Assembly (NCBI GenBank): GCA_033819885.1
Contig: JAQYUZ010000034.1
Coordinates: 62,001 to 126,000, forward strand
DNA length: 64,000 bases
Direction of reading: 5' to 3'
Source: Microbotryomycetes sp. JL201
Lineage: Eukaryota; Basidiomycota; Microbotryomycetes
This document shows, piece by piece, positions 46,823-60,300 of this stretch; the first letter of the stretch is position 1, and every line of letters begins with the position of its first letter. The notes under the pieces were generated by a model. The model was not told the DNA's origin. It worked only from the letters and a program-made list of their open reading frames with translations, and ran no database searches. A program made the position numbers and the translations under genes.

Positions 46823-47633
46823 ATGTCGATGCAGGTCGACAGCGAGCGATTGCCGCAGCTGTCACAGCTGGCTCAAGATGAGCAGGCCCCTGTCGTTGAG
46901 GTTGTGCATTCGACTACAGGTGAGTGAACGCGGCCTGACCGTGCTGTGCCTCGCGCGAGCGCTGACAGGCCACATCGATACAGTCCATGCAGTCCACAGG
47001 CTGTGGTCCCAATCCTTGACAGAGGTACAGACTTGAGCGGCTCGTTTGTGCTGCATTCTGCAGCCATAGCTCACTCTCGCGCTTGCCCGCTCGGTCATGG
47101 CTCAGCAAGGCAACATTGACAGGTACGGTCCCGCGATTCACGTCCACGGACACGAGTACAAGTTCAAGATCAAGTTCAGAGGGCCCGTCAACAAGGTCAC
47201 GTGCGTAACGCGCAAAGTAACGCCCGCCCGCGTGGCCCGAGCTGAAATAAACCTCCCAAACATGGCAGCGGTGAAGTGACTGCCGCAGAGCTGCTCGAAG
47301 ATGTAGTCGTCATGGCAATCTCTGAAGTCTTGGACCGCAAAAACCTGGTCAGCACCATGGGCCCGCGTCCACCTCATCATCAATCTCTTGTCTGATCGAA
47401 CCGTCTCGTTTCGGTGTGCTGGCACGCAGGACCAAGATATTTCATTCTTCCTGTCACGGCCATCGACATTGGAAAACGTCTGCTTGTTTGCGTTTCGCAA
47501 CATTGGCGTCATCATGCGACCTCACCCGTTCAGTTGTACGGCCGTCACGGTAGAAACCTCTGGTTGCCACAGGGGACAGTCGAGCAAAGCACTCACAAGT
47601 ACGAGTGTCACGTACGCAGGTCAGTGTTTCTGA
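46823..47633 (+). CDS. 6-pyruvoyl-tetrahydropterin synthase/QueD-fold protein, catalytic residues altered
   Basis: A tunnelling-fold protein of about 170 residues. Splicing four introns by frame gives MSMQVDSERLPQ..., VVEVVHSTTG, HIDTVHAVHRLW (first zinc His), SLTEQGNIDRYGPAIHVHGHEYKF (HGH, the other two zinc His), KFRGPVNKVTGEVTAAELLE, ISEVLDRKNLDQDISFF, RPSTLENVCLFAFRNIG and TAVTVET (pterin-anchoring Glu). These follow the PTPS order (AHRL, HGHNY, DHKNLD, STxEN, VxET). The catalytic Cys usually found just before HGH is Ala (YGPA), and the Asp-His of DHKNLD is Asp-Arg. Fold and zinc site are therefore kept while the classical Cys/Asp/His relay is not. The C-terminus (SVTYAGQCF) may be affected by a further splice. 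Function unknown. Confidence 0.7.
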
Positions 47634-47884
47634 CCGATTTGTTACATTCGAGCCATTCTCGTGTTGATCCTGAGATGGTTGACACGCAACCATTCAGGCG
47701 AGATGATGTCGGCGGCTCCGGCGCTAACAGAAAACGCGATCCTGCAACTCGCCACTCAACACGGCATGCAAATGCCGCAACAGTAATCTTCAGAAATGTG
47801 CTGTCGTAGATCATCATCATGTTGTAAGCCATGGAAAAAGAAAAGTTACAACAACAACCATGCCAACGACAGCGACGACAATGA
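47634..47884. other. Convergent gap PTPS-like/METTL16
   Basis: About 250 bp with no gene; CAACAACAACC-like repeats near 47850. Confidence 0.4.
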
Positions 47885-49890
47885 CTACCGGTTTGAGGCT
47901 TCCGACCGGGTTGCGTCTGCGAGCTTTCGAATCAAGAACGACCACAGCGTGGTCCAATCTTTCACATTCCTGTCGTACCCCCTCGTCCAATCCGCTACGA
48001 TCTTAACGTGACGACAACCTTCTTGATTTTCGACCGTCAGAGTCACCGTCGCCTCCAGCTTGACCGTCCCTCTTTCCATTGTACCAATGTTTTGATGACA
48101 TTCGACTTGCATATCGTTCGCCGCGCTCGAAGCCAGTGCTCTTCTCGCTTTCCTGTTCCAACTGTTCCACTCTGTTTCGAGTACTCCAACGCGCTTGTCA
48201 ACGTTCAGTACGGTCCACGTGACACAAACGCCCGCAAGATCCTTAATGATATCAGCAATCTTGGTTTGGTATCGATTCAACATGTCCCAAGAATCGACGA
48301 TGGTAGACTGTAAGAGCGGTGGGCAGTGATAGGTGTGCGAGTTCGATGGAGCCAAAAACTTGGCGATAGACGGGTTCGAAGAGTCATGGTACTGGTACTT
48401 TCGAATTGCTAGTCAGTTGAAATCGCCCTGAAACTCGAAAAACCAAAGGGACGAATCTGCCTACCGAAGATAGTCGATCGTCTCCAAAAGACCAAGCGAT
48501 GACCCAACGCTTTGTTTGAGATTGACCCAGCTCTGCCACAGTGTAATTAATCACCTGCCGATTCAAAAGTCAGCTGGATATTGCGTTTCATCGGATATGG
48601 CTACAAAGACTTGCGCCAGCTTGCTTAAGCCTCGCCACAATAGGGTCTAAACTTGAATGTTTGCCAACTAAGCTCGAATACCACCTAAAATCCCGAGAGA
48701 ATAGCCGATGACAGGTCTGTCGGCTCAACACATTCAAACTGGGGGAAACGGAGACCGACCCACCTGATCTTTTCACCAATGACCAGACTTTCCTCAACCA
48801 GTCTCGAAACGAACGCGATCTCGCCTCCGGGCGTAATCATTTCATTCTCTGCGCCTGTGCAAGCTGAAAACGCGTCGAGTTGCTTGTTGTCGGCCGATTC
48901 TCGCATTTCCTGTGCTGAGCTATAAAAAGGCGGATTGCACATTGTGAAATCGATTCTGGAGGAAAGCTTCAGAATCAGATGCTGTACCGGTCCAGCACGG
49001 GCAACGCAGAACGGAGCTGACATGTCATGGCCAACCAACTTGTCCAGCGGAAGCAAAGGTCCTTTGACGGTCGTCAGCATGATTTTGATGCGCTGGTCGA
49101 GGCTGTTGCGCGCTACGTTTGCTGTTGCAACGGTGTACGACCTTTCGTCAATTTCTGTGGCCAGCATCTGACAATTTTCCAACGTTTTGCAGGCGAGCAG
49201 GGGATAGATTGCGGACGCGCCAGTTCCTCTAGAGATGTGAGACGGATTTGTCTGGTTAGCCGTCGTCTCAATGGCGCTGGACCCAAGGATAACCCATTGC
49301 ATACATGTCAAGACCGGTGAGTCGCTGAGACTGTGAGATCGTTTTCAACACGCCAAGTGCCAGTCGCATGATCCAGACGACGTATTCCAATCTGTTGCGT
49401 GGCAAAATCAGTCTGCGGAGATTGCCTATCGAACACAAGAGAGTAATTCGTACCGACCGGGGACCTTGAACACAACGATACTTTGAGCATTGTGTCAATC
49501 AATACACATCGCAGTCACGCGGGCTCACCATTGGACAGAGCCGGTCATCTGGCAAATCCACCTGCAAGCCGAAATCGCGTTTGAGCAGTGTTGTCGACAG
49601 CGCTCTGCCAGTCCAGTGTCAGTACACGTACAGCGTGCTCTGCCAGAGTGCTCACTTGACGGCATGCTGGTCGTGCCAGTCGATCGTTGGCCGACCTTTC
49701 GCCGTCCTTTTGACACTGATGCGCAGTGGACGAGCGAGACAAAGTAAGCCATGTGCCGAACTGTGACCACAGTGATGTTGCCATCGACGCACAATGCTGC
49801 AAAATGGCTGTCACTGAGCGCGAGCTCGTCAAAGTTGATTGAATGTTGCTGCCCGTATGGATTGCGCAAGGTCAACATGACGGTGTCCAT
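47885..49890 (-). CDS. METTL16: METTL16-type RNA m6A methyltransferase
   Basis: SAM-dependent N6-adenine methyltransferase of the METTL16/RlmF family, in eukaryotes acting on U6 snRNA. MDTVMLTLRNPYGQQHSINF starts at 49890; then TIDWHDQHAVK, RALSTTLLKRDFGLQVDLPD, NRLEYVVWIMRLA, the SAM site (LD-GTGASAIYPLLACK), the acidic strand LATEIDERSY, the catalytic MCNPPFYSSAQEM (NPPF motif), CTGAENEMITPGGEIAFV and SQTKRWVIAWSFGDDRL. A C-terminal exon of about 150 residues (VDSWDMLNRYQTKIADII to TRSEASNR) has an alternating strand/helix pattern and probably belongs to this gene, in the place of the vertebrate C-terminal RNA-binding region. Six or so introns. Confidence 0.88.
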
Positions 49891-50377
49891 GTGATGTAGT
49901 ATTGCTCTACTGTGAACGCGCGAGCGTCATGTCCTTTGCAAGAAAGATACCTGCGAACTGAATTGAACGACGGACCCGAAATCGGCTGCCAGACAGGATT
50001 TGTAGCAGCTAATTAAGTAGTCTCACTACTCAAAGACTTAAAAGGCGTCCAGACCCCTGCTCAGTCTATTTCTCGAAGATGGGAGCTCGCTCTCCCCCTT
50101 GCGGCGCTAGCCCATTTTGGGTTCGGGTTCAGGGGTAGATCAGTGGCGACATTCAAAAGAACAGCAGCGGCTGCATGACTTTTTGTTGCACAGTCTGAAC
50201 AACGCGATCTTGTGCGATCCATTTTGCAGATCACTTCAATCGAAAACGGAAGCTTTGCTGCGCCCGGCGCTTCCGGTTGCGAGGCGAGCTCGCACGCGGT
50301 GGGGCTTCGAACGACAACAAACTGGCCACTGGACCGGCACATTCGGCAAACGCACAGAAGGAAGTCAGGCGGTGAGA
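49891..50377. promoter_or_regulatory. Divergent promoter region METTL16 / multi-pass membrane gene
   Basis: About 490 bp between divergent starts. Open frames exist on both strands near 50120-50370 but none looks coding. Confidence 0.4.
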
Positions 50378-52940
50378 ATGTCGGACAGACTCGACTTGCC
50401 GGACGTGCCGGCAGGCGAGAATCCGTTCAGGGTGGCGTTGCGTTCGCTCGGCCAAGTCTTGTTCACGACACCGAGCAATGGCTTCGAAGCTAGGCTCGCC
50501 GTCTTGTGGGCCCTCATGGCATAGTCAGTCTGGCCACTTGGTGCGCCTGGAGCTCGCGCTCACCCAATTCTGTCCTGCAGTGTCATCGTTGTGGCGGCAT
50601 TGCATTTGGTTTGCGTCGCCGTCGACTACCGCCGAAGGGGCAAGACTTTCTGGGTCTGGAGGCTCGTCTCGCGCAGTAACGGACAGTACATCGTCGGCAA
50701 GTACGTCTTCAACTTTTTGTTGCCACTCAGGAGCCAAGCAGGAGCACAGGCTGACGTTGGCGGCTGGCACGCGCGCGTCTACCGCTCAGTCAACATGTCT
50801 TGTTCTCGGCACTGTCAATCATCAGCTCGGCTGTAATGATTGGCTACAATCTCAATTGCTACAGGACCCTCGTGCTGCGCGAATATGTGGATCGCGCATA
50901 TTTCTGGAGGACGCTGGTGTGGTCAGTCTTGAATTAGCCTCGGGTATCCGTCTGGCGGCGTCTGTTGGCTCAGCAATATTCAAGTGGGCCACAAATCACT
51001 GACACGCTTGACACAATACAGGCTCCCTATACTCGTTCATGGCTGGATCAGTTCTTGGGCCAATCTACAAGCGGCCGTGTTGTCTTCGCAGAGAGCGGCC
51101 AACAACCACGTATTGTCACCACGTCTTGCCAACGGGCTGTACATTGGTGTTCTCATCATCTTCGTCGTTCCTCTGATCGTACTGCCCGTCTACTCAGCAT
51201 TCGCCTGGGTGAAGTTCTGGGACATGGCGCTCAGGTTAAGAGATATTCTCGTCAACGGCATGCGCACCTTTGACGACACTGGAGTCACGGATTATGGTCA
51301 GCTAGCTTTGGCCTCGCGGCAACGAGTTTCGGCAACAGAGCAACTCGATTTTTTCATAAAGTGAGTGATGCTTGCATCCAGTCAAAGATGTGGTCAGAAG
51401 CCTTGACAGCGTTCGCCGTCAGAACTCAACAGGCTGTCTCTGGAATTTATTGCTTTGCTTGTCTGGCGATCATTGCCATTAATGTTGCCGGACTGTCTCT
51501 GTTGCTCACGCTTAGACGACAGATCAAGTGGGTCTAGGCAACAGCGTGCACGTGTGTTTGCTCTGTTGACTTGCTGTCTCACTCTGCAATCTTGCAGATT
51601 CAACACTCGGCGATTCTCTTCGAGCGTCAGAACGGGTTCGAGAGGCGTCATCAGCGATTTCGGCCCCGACACGGCTCAGCAAGCGTCTAACAATGCCAGA
51701 CCTTCAATGTCTGGCTCGGTGGCGAGCAGCCAGCCTACGTCTGCAAGCGGAATGCACGACCGTAGAGTGTCGACGACGTCAACCTCGAGCGGTCTGGGAC
51801 GCAAGGTGTTTTTCGCAAACGTCGGATCAAACGCGGCCGCGGCAGCAAACGGAAACATCACAGAAGAGACTGAGGACGAAGCTGCTGCGTGTGAAGAAGT
51901 AACTCATGGTCATGGTTCGTCGCATGATGAAAAGGATGTCTCAAACGAAAAAGACGATGCTGCGCTGCACTCTAATGGTCCAGAGAACGGCTTGACAATC
52001 AAAGAACTGAAGCAGACGGCGTGCGAGAGTGCGCCAGGAGCGGTACACATGCGCGAGCAGGCAAAACAGATTCTCGCTCTTCGTAAAGTCCAGTGGGACC
52101 TGATTGTGGTAAGTCGGTCGTCAATTTGACAATGGTCGAGCCTTGAGCTGATTCCTGCCCGAAATCGTCTCAGTTTGTCGTTGCTGTCGTGTCCTTGGCG
52201 ACCATGTTCATGGGCGTAGCTATCTGGCGGGCCGTCTCTGCGAGCAATCCTAGGAGAACGTGGGCTTCGTAAGCTTGCGAGATTGGCCAACCTAGTCGGA
52301 TTGCTTTGGGCTGACTGCGACCGACTTCAGCGTCGAATGCGCATTCTTCTTGATTCCTTGGGGTTACCTCGTCGGCATGTGTTTCGCCAATACTTCACTC
52401 GTTTACAACGCTCTTCGTCACTTGTCTCGTCCGTCAAATCGCAAGAGCGTCACATCGGTCGGCGTCAATGGCGCTGCAAATGGAGCTGGTGTCTCTGGTT
52501 CTCGGAATGTTGCCCGGGATCATCAAATACCTCCAGACAGCGTCACCGGTTTCTCGTCGCTGTCTGACGAGACATTTTCCTCCGAAGACGTTTGCAGGTC
52601 TGGCGAGAGAGGCAGGTCGGCCAGCTTTGCGGCTGGTGCAGCTCGAGCGGCCGAAGCATCCCGTCTGCAGCACCAAAAACAACAACAGCAACATCATCAA
52701 TCGATAGCGTCCTCTATTCCGCATGGCACATTCGACTTGACCCGTGCGCCCGCAATTATGATCTCTTCGGGGGATGAAGGCGACCGCACGAACGCGAAGA
52801 TCTCGTCATCTGAGGGCAAGAAGCAGAAATGTTCACCCAAAAAGTCCCAGAAGCGAAGGACGAGCATGGATGATCAACCTGCTGTCGAATTTACTCAGCC
52901 GTTCGCGTCAGTAAGTCGGTTGTCAAACGCGACAAAGTGA
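50378..52940 (+). CDS. Orphan multi-pass (about seven-TM) membrane protein
   Basis: No family recognised. MSDRLDLPDVPAGENPFRV opens a short N-terminus. Hydrophobic segments follow in order: LAVLWALMAYVIVVAALHLVCVAV (across an intron), LTLAAGTRASTAQSTCLVLG, IGYNLNCYRTLVLREYVD nearby, ANGLYIGVLIIFVVPLIVLPVYSAF, SGIYCFACLAIIAINVAGL, FVVAVVSLATMFMGVAIW and VECAFFLIPWGYLVGMCFAN. Between the fifth and sixth helices lies a disordered, acidic, Ser-rich loop of about 180 residues (SVASSQPTSASG, EETEDEAAACEEV, EKDDAALHSNGP). The C-terminal tail of about 180 residues is also disordered (QHQKQQQQHHQ, KKQKCSPKKSQKRR). About six introns. The layout recalls a receptor with a large third cytoplasmic loop, but no receptor signature is visible. 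Confidence 0.65.
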
Positions 52941-53214
52941 TCGTGTTGCATAGTGCTCTCCGCTGGTAGCATGCTCTTCCGAGCTGCCAGCGTGAGTGTG
53001 TGTGTAATTTGTGCATTCGCTGTGTTGTTGTAAACTGGTTCATCTTTGGTTCCGTCAAACTCGCGGCTTGCGTTGAACGTTTTGCGCGCGGGCGAACGCG
53101 CGCGCCGCGGTCCCTAAGGAGCGAAACGCAGCGGCAAGTCTCCTCCCTTTGTTTCCCCCGCACTTTTCGCTCAGACGCAATGACCATCACTATGGCAAGC
53201 TTCTGATCATTCGT

Positions 53215-54279
53215 ATGAAACAAGTTGGTCTGCTCGCTGACTCGGACTATACCTTGCATCGCCTTGTCGGATTCGATTTCTTCAAACGACACTCAAGCAG
53301 GGTACTGATGGAGTTGAACGCATCTCGAGACCAAATCCAGACGAGGGATTAAACAATGAACGAAACAAGTCCAAGTTTTTGTTGCTCAGTGGACCGAATC
53401 ACAACTTGTTTGGCAAGCGAGACCCGAAACAGTCAGTCTCGGAGCGGTCGCTTCATCGGATGCCTCTCGTACTTGAGATTGAGGACTCGCATGCACTGTT
53501 TCGTTCTTGTTGGGCTTGTATGGGCTCAATTTAGGTATGGAACGACGACGTTGGCAGAGATTGAACAACGGGTGACAAAGCTGGGCAAAGAATTGGGAGT
53601 CGAGGTGGTTTGCGCTCAGACAAACTGGGAGGGAGAGATGATTGATCTGGTCAGATCTGTTCTTTCTCTACGAAGGCCCTTGGCACGAGTCGACGATGCT
53701 GACGACTGTGACGCAGATCCACTACTCGAGGTGTCTCGGAGGCGTGATTATGAACCGTCAGTTGGGCTGCATATCAAATCTTTGGTCTTTCGAAAATTGC
53801 TGAGCAGCTTGCCGATGGTTGATAGCTGGCGCGTTTGCGCACTATTCTTACGCTTTGCATGACGCGATAGATGCGTGTGGCGTGCCAGTGATTGAAGTCC
53901 ACATCTCGAACGTGTAAGCACGAGCATCAAAGGGCAGATGCTGCAGCGGGAAAGTGCGCAAATTGATCGTTCTCGTCTTGCTGAACGCGTACGTCTGTCA
54001 GTTATGCGCGAGAAGAATTTCGACACAAAAGTGTGACGGCGCGAGTTACGAAAGGGTTGATTGCTGGAGCTGGTATTCTTGGGCAAGTTTCTTTGTGGTG
54101 CTTCTGTATGTGTGTGTCGTCAAGGTCAAGACGCTGATCAACTGCTGCTTTCCATGCAGATATGACGTGAGTTGCCGTTCGATGGTCCCGCTGATTGAAT
54201 TCACAATGACTGTGGTGTGCATTTGCAGCTTGGACTGAGGTGTGCGATTGAGCGAGTGCAAGAAGAGTCGAAACAATAG
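53215..54279 (+). CDS. Type II 3-dehydroquinate dehydratase (catabolic dehydroquinase)
   Basis: Interconverts 3-dehydroquinate and 3-dehydroshikimate by the anti-elimination (class II) mechanism. Spliced segments: [21 protein letters not shown] (GPNxN and the catalytic Arg), [20 protein letters not shown] (catalytic Tyr in YG), [18 protein letters not shown] (NxEGE), [29 protein letters not shown] (catalytic His in EVHxSN), [21 protein letters not shown] and [19 protein letters not shown]. All key residues are present. About five introns. The start codon is uncertain: the exon carrying SKFLLL has no in-frame Met, so a small 5' exon is needed (ATG at 53215 is a guess). In fungi this class serves quinate use, while the shikimate pathway uses the class I domain of the AROM protein. 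Confidence 0.87.
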
Positions 54280-54944
54280 CTGGATTAGTCTTTCTGGGAT
54301 TGCAGTACAGATCGACCGTGTCGGTGGTCTAGGCCTTGGTTGCGTGCATTTCATAGGCTGGTTTGCGTGGCCAAAGAAAAGACTGAACGGGAGAACAATC
54401 AAGTATTCGACGAGGACACGGATTCCTGACCGGTTGTTGTGCAAGGCAGTCCAGGCGCGGGCCAGTCGATGCCAGTGGTCGAGCTGCGCGCGCGCGCCCG
54501 CCCGCTGCCGCGCCTGCCCTTCTTGCACGCACTCGCTCGCTCGAGCTCGCACTTGACAGCTTTCGGACGCTCGGCAGGCAGGTCAGTCGAACGACCAGAG
54601 TTGGATCCATGTTCGACGCTGCGTGCGTGCTCTCGTCCTCGCGGACGGAGGTGTGTGTGCGTGCATTGGACGAAGCAGGCGCCGACTGTCGAATCACGCA
54701 CACGGAGCTCGTCAGGCACAGCCAGCGAGCGCACAGGGTGACGGTGTAGCTGGTCAAGACAGCGTCGGGCATGCGCTTGCCGCGCCCCTTGTCGTCTAGA
54801 GCGCAGGCGTGCTCCCGTCCACAGTCGTCATCGCTCCGCCGCGCCGCCGCAACTCGGCCTGGCGCACACGCACACAGTACTGACCGCACACGTCAGCAGG
54901 CAGTTGCAGCAGCATACTACCAGACACCGACAAGCCTGCGCGCG
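54280..54944. promoter_or_regulatory. HOG1 upstream region
   Basis: 665 bp between the dehydroquinase stop and the HOG1 start. Contains a CG dinucleotide run (about 54485-54497) and a GC-rich stretch up to 54700. No gene seen; open frames are on both strands and unconserved. Confidence 0.5.
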
Positions 54945-56944
<2,000 letters not shown>

Positions 56945-57315
56945 TCCGGTCACCGTCCTGGCCCTTCTCTGCTTGTTCTCCTTCTTGTCGAACACACGAC
57001 TTTTTTTTTCCCCTTTTTTTTGGTCCTTGTCAGCGCAAGCAGCTCCGCTTGTCCTGTGACACTTCCAATAAGTCTCTTTAAAAAGACATGGGTTAAGACT
57101 TTTCTTTGCTGTAGAGTGTGTCAATTGTAGGACAGGGTGACAATTCCTAAAGTTTAAAGTATTTCCAGTGATGAGCGTGGCTTGGGACGGCAAGCCGAAG
57201 ATCTCCGCAGCGTGCGCGTGACCTGGTCGAGTTTGTCTGGGGTTGGCCGCTTCGGTTCCACGCCGTGCGCTGGTCGGGCGTCAGGACCTCGCTCTGACGA
57301 CGATTACGGAATACG
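56945..57315. promoter_or_regulatory. HOG1 terminator / AASS promoter region
   Basis: 370 bp between tandem plus-strand genes. T tracts at 57001-57022 follow HOG1. No gene seen. Confidence 0.45.
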
Positions 57316-60300
57316 ATGCTCTTGAATGTCAAGCGAGCATGTCTCGCCGCAGCAACTCGAACACGCTCTGCTGCGAATGTTCGTACGCTCGCTCGACTTG
57401 TCGTTCGCGCCGAAGACGATCGACGGACTTGGGAGAGACGAACTCCATTGACACCTACAGACGTCTCTCAGCTCGTCAAACAACACTCTCAAGATGGACT
57501 GCGAGTCTTGGTGGAAAACAGTGACAAGAGGTGTTTTGGAGCAAAGGCTTATCGAGAGGTGCGCTTCTCGTTCCGTCGGCTGTCGATAGCGAGTATTTCG
57601 CTGAACGTTTGATCGGCTCACGATTGTCACAGGCGGGAGCACAACTCATCAACACTTTAGAGAGCCAACCAACCGACTCTGAAGATGGCGACGTCGTTCT
57701 CGGCATCAAAGAAATTCCAATCTCTGCTTTGGAAGCTCAATCCACAACATCATCGCCGAAAACTTATGCATTCTTTTCACATACTCACAAAGGACAACCT
57801 TACAATTTAAAGTTGTTGCAAACGATGCTAGAGTCGAAAGCTTCGAGGTTCATTGACTGGGAACTTTTAACGGACGACAATGGTCAGAGGACGGCTGCTT
57901 TCGGTTGGCATGCAGGATTTGCTGGAATGGTTGATGGGTTGACGGGTTTGGGAACCAAGCTGCTGGCCAGGTTGGGCGTTGCAACTCCCCTGTTGGAGTT
58001 GAAGAGGCCACACCAAGTTGGAATGGGCGGAGTGGACGAAATCACATCAAGCTTGGAAGAATGTGGAAAGCGGTGGATGGAAGAGATGAAGGAGGATGGA
58101 AGTGGCGAAAGGATAGGTCCGATCGTGTTTGGAATCAATGGGACTGGCAGAGTTGGGAATGGAGCAAAGGCCGTGTTGGACCATCTCGGCGTCACTTGGA
58201 TCAAGAAACAAGAGCTAGAGTCGCTTGTCAAGGAGGGCGGTCAGTCAAACGCAGTGGAGTGACGCGAAACCTTTGCAGCTTACTTTCCCGTTACGCAAAG
58301 CAGAAGCCGACACGAGCAAGCTGTACGCTTGCCAGCTCACACTCAAAGACTGGATCAGACCTCGCGACACGTCCAAAACCTTCGACAGAGAAGAATACAG
58401 GCGACATCCCGAGCGGTTCGAATCGGTGTTTGCGTCAGAAGTCGCTCCTTTCTTGACTATGGTCCTCAATGGAGGCTTCTGGGAAACGGGATGTCCAAGA
58501 CTGTTGACCACTAAGGAGCTGGCGATTTTGCAACAGACTGTCCCAGCAAACAGGTTCTTATCGGTCGTCGACATTGGTTGCGACTGGAACGTACGCTTAC
58601 AAGGGAAGCCACATTCGAAACAATAGCTGACTTCGGACACAGGGATCGCTCGAGTTTGTGACCAGAGCGACGACCGTAAACGATCCTTTTTTACAAATCG
58701 ATGCTGCTACGGGCGAAATGAGTCGAGAGTAAGCATTTCGTTTGTTCAAATATAGTCACAGAACGGACTCACTTAGTCCTGGATCAGTCCGGCCTCTCCC
58801 CGGACGACACAAGTATCAGCAGTCGAGATATACCCTTCCACGCTTGCCGTCGATTCGTCTAAACATTTTTCGTCTTGCATCATGCCCTACGTCGACAGCC
58901 TTGTCAAAGATCCGACATGCTCTAACAATCAAGATCCGCTCGCTCGGGCCCTTAGAAGAGCAATCGTTGTTGAGAACGGACAGCTTGCCGAAAAGCATCA
59001 TTGGCTCCAGACTCTACTGAGCGAGGCAGACAAGCCAAAGCGAAAAGTAGTTCTCTTAGGCTCAGGGTGAGCGTGGGAGGGCTTGGTCACCGCCAAGTGA
59101 CAGGCCACGACTGACTTCGATTGCTCGAATCATCAGACTGGTGGCTGGTCCGGCTGTCAGAACGCTCGCAGCCCGTTCGGACCTCGACGTGGTAATTGGT
59201 AAGGAAAGAAGTGTCTGCTCCTGGCGTCGATGATTCTGATCAGGCGAGCTTATAGCGAGCAACGACATGCAAGCTGCTGAAAAGCTAGCAGCCGGCCATG
59301 ACAATGTCAGACCCGCGCCACTAGATGCAAATGATCAGACCGCTCTCGAGAACCTCATCGAGGGAGCTGATGTCGTATTGAGGTGAGCACGTTTCCGTTT
59401 TGGACGCGGTTCTGTACGCTGGACTGAGTATCGTGAATAGTCTCTTGCCTGCTCCGATGCACCCCGGTGTCGCCAAGCTCTGTATTCGTCATGGAGCCTC
59501 ATTGGTCACTGCTTCATATGTGTCAGAAGACATGAAGGCGTTACACTCTGAAGCAGAACGAGCAGGAGTCGTCTTGTTGAACGAGCTGGGCTTGGTCAGT
59601 CGAGTTCGTTCGTTTCGCGAGGTCATACTGAGCTCGAGTGAATAGGATCCCGGTATTGACCACGCATCGGCAATGCAACTCATCAAAGAGGCGCAATCGG
59701 CCGGTAATACAGTGCGGATGCTTCTGATCATCAACATCGGCGTTGTACTGACGAACCTTAATTAGATCGAGTCATTCGTGTCGTTCTGCGGCGGACTGCC
59801 CGCACCCGAAATCAGCAATGGGCCTCTCGGATACAAATTCTCGTCCGTCTGTGCATCGAGCTGTTGTTCGAATCGTCAGTCGCTGACACATTTGTTCCCA
59901 GCTGGTCACCTCGAGGAGTCTTGTCGGCAGCATTAAACGATGCCACATTCCGGCTCAATTCTCGACAAGTCTCTTTTCCCGGTACTCGACTGCTCAAGTC
60001 ACACTTTAGCTCCGTACCGATCCTGCGAGGCTTCTCGTTCGAAGGAGTCGCAAACCGAAACTCGCTCGGATATCTAGAGGAATATGGTTTGCCTAGCAAT
60101 CTGCCGACAATTTTACGAGGCAGTAAGTTGAGACACGATCGTGTTCTTTGAACCTTGTTCATTTGATACTCGGCAGCCCTGCGGTATCCTGGTTTCGCTC
60201 GGACTGTCGATATCTTCAAACGCATCGGCTTGCTCGATCAGGAGGCTCTTTCAAGGCCTCTGGAGAGATGGGACGAGCTCTTCGACTTGTGCTTGGCGCG

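Noticed and set aside
46873-47153. Minus-strand open frames opposite the PTPS-like exons
   Set aside because: No homology, while the plus-strand exons follow the PTPS motif order.
57531-57600. An open frame continuing 5' of the [12 protein letters not shown] exon of AASS as a separate start
   Set aside because: It is intron sequence between LKR exons (donor after AKAYRE); the real start with the presequence is at 57316.
58405-58420. GGTTCGAATC-like string suggesting a tRNA B box
   Set aside because: Inside an AASS coding exon, with no A box or cloverleaf around it.
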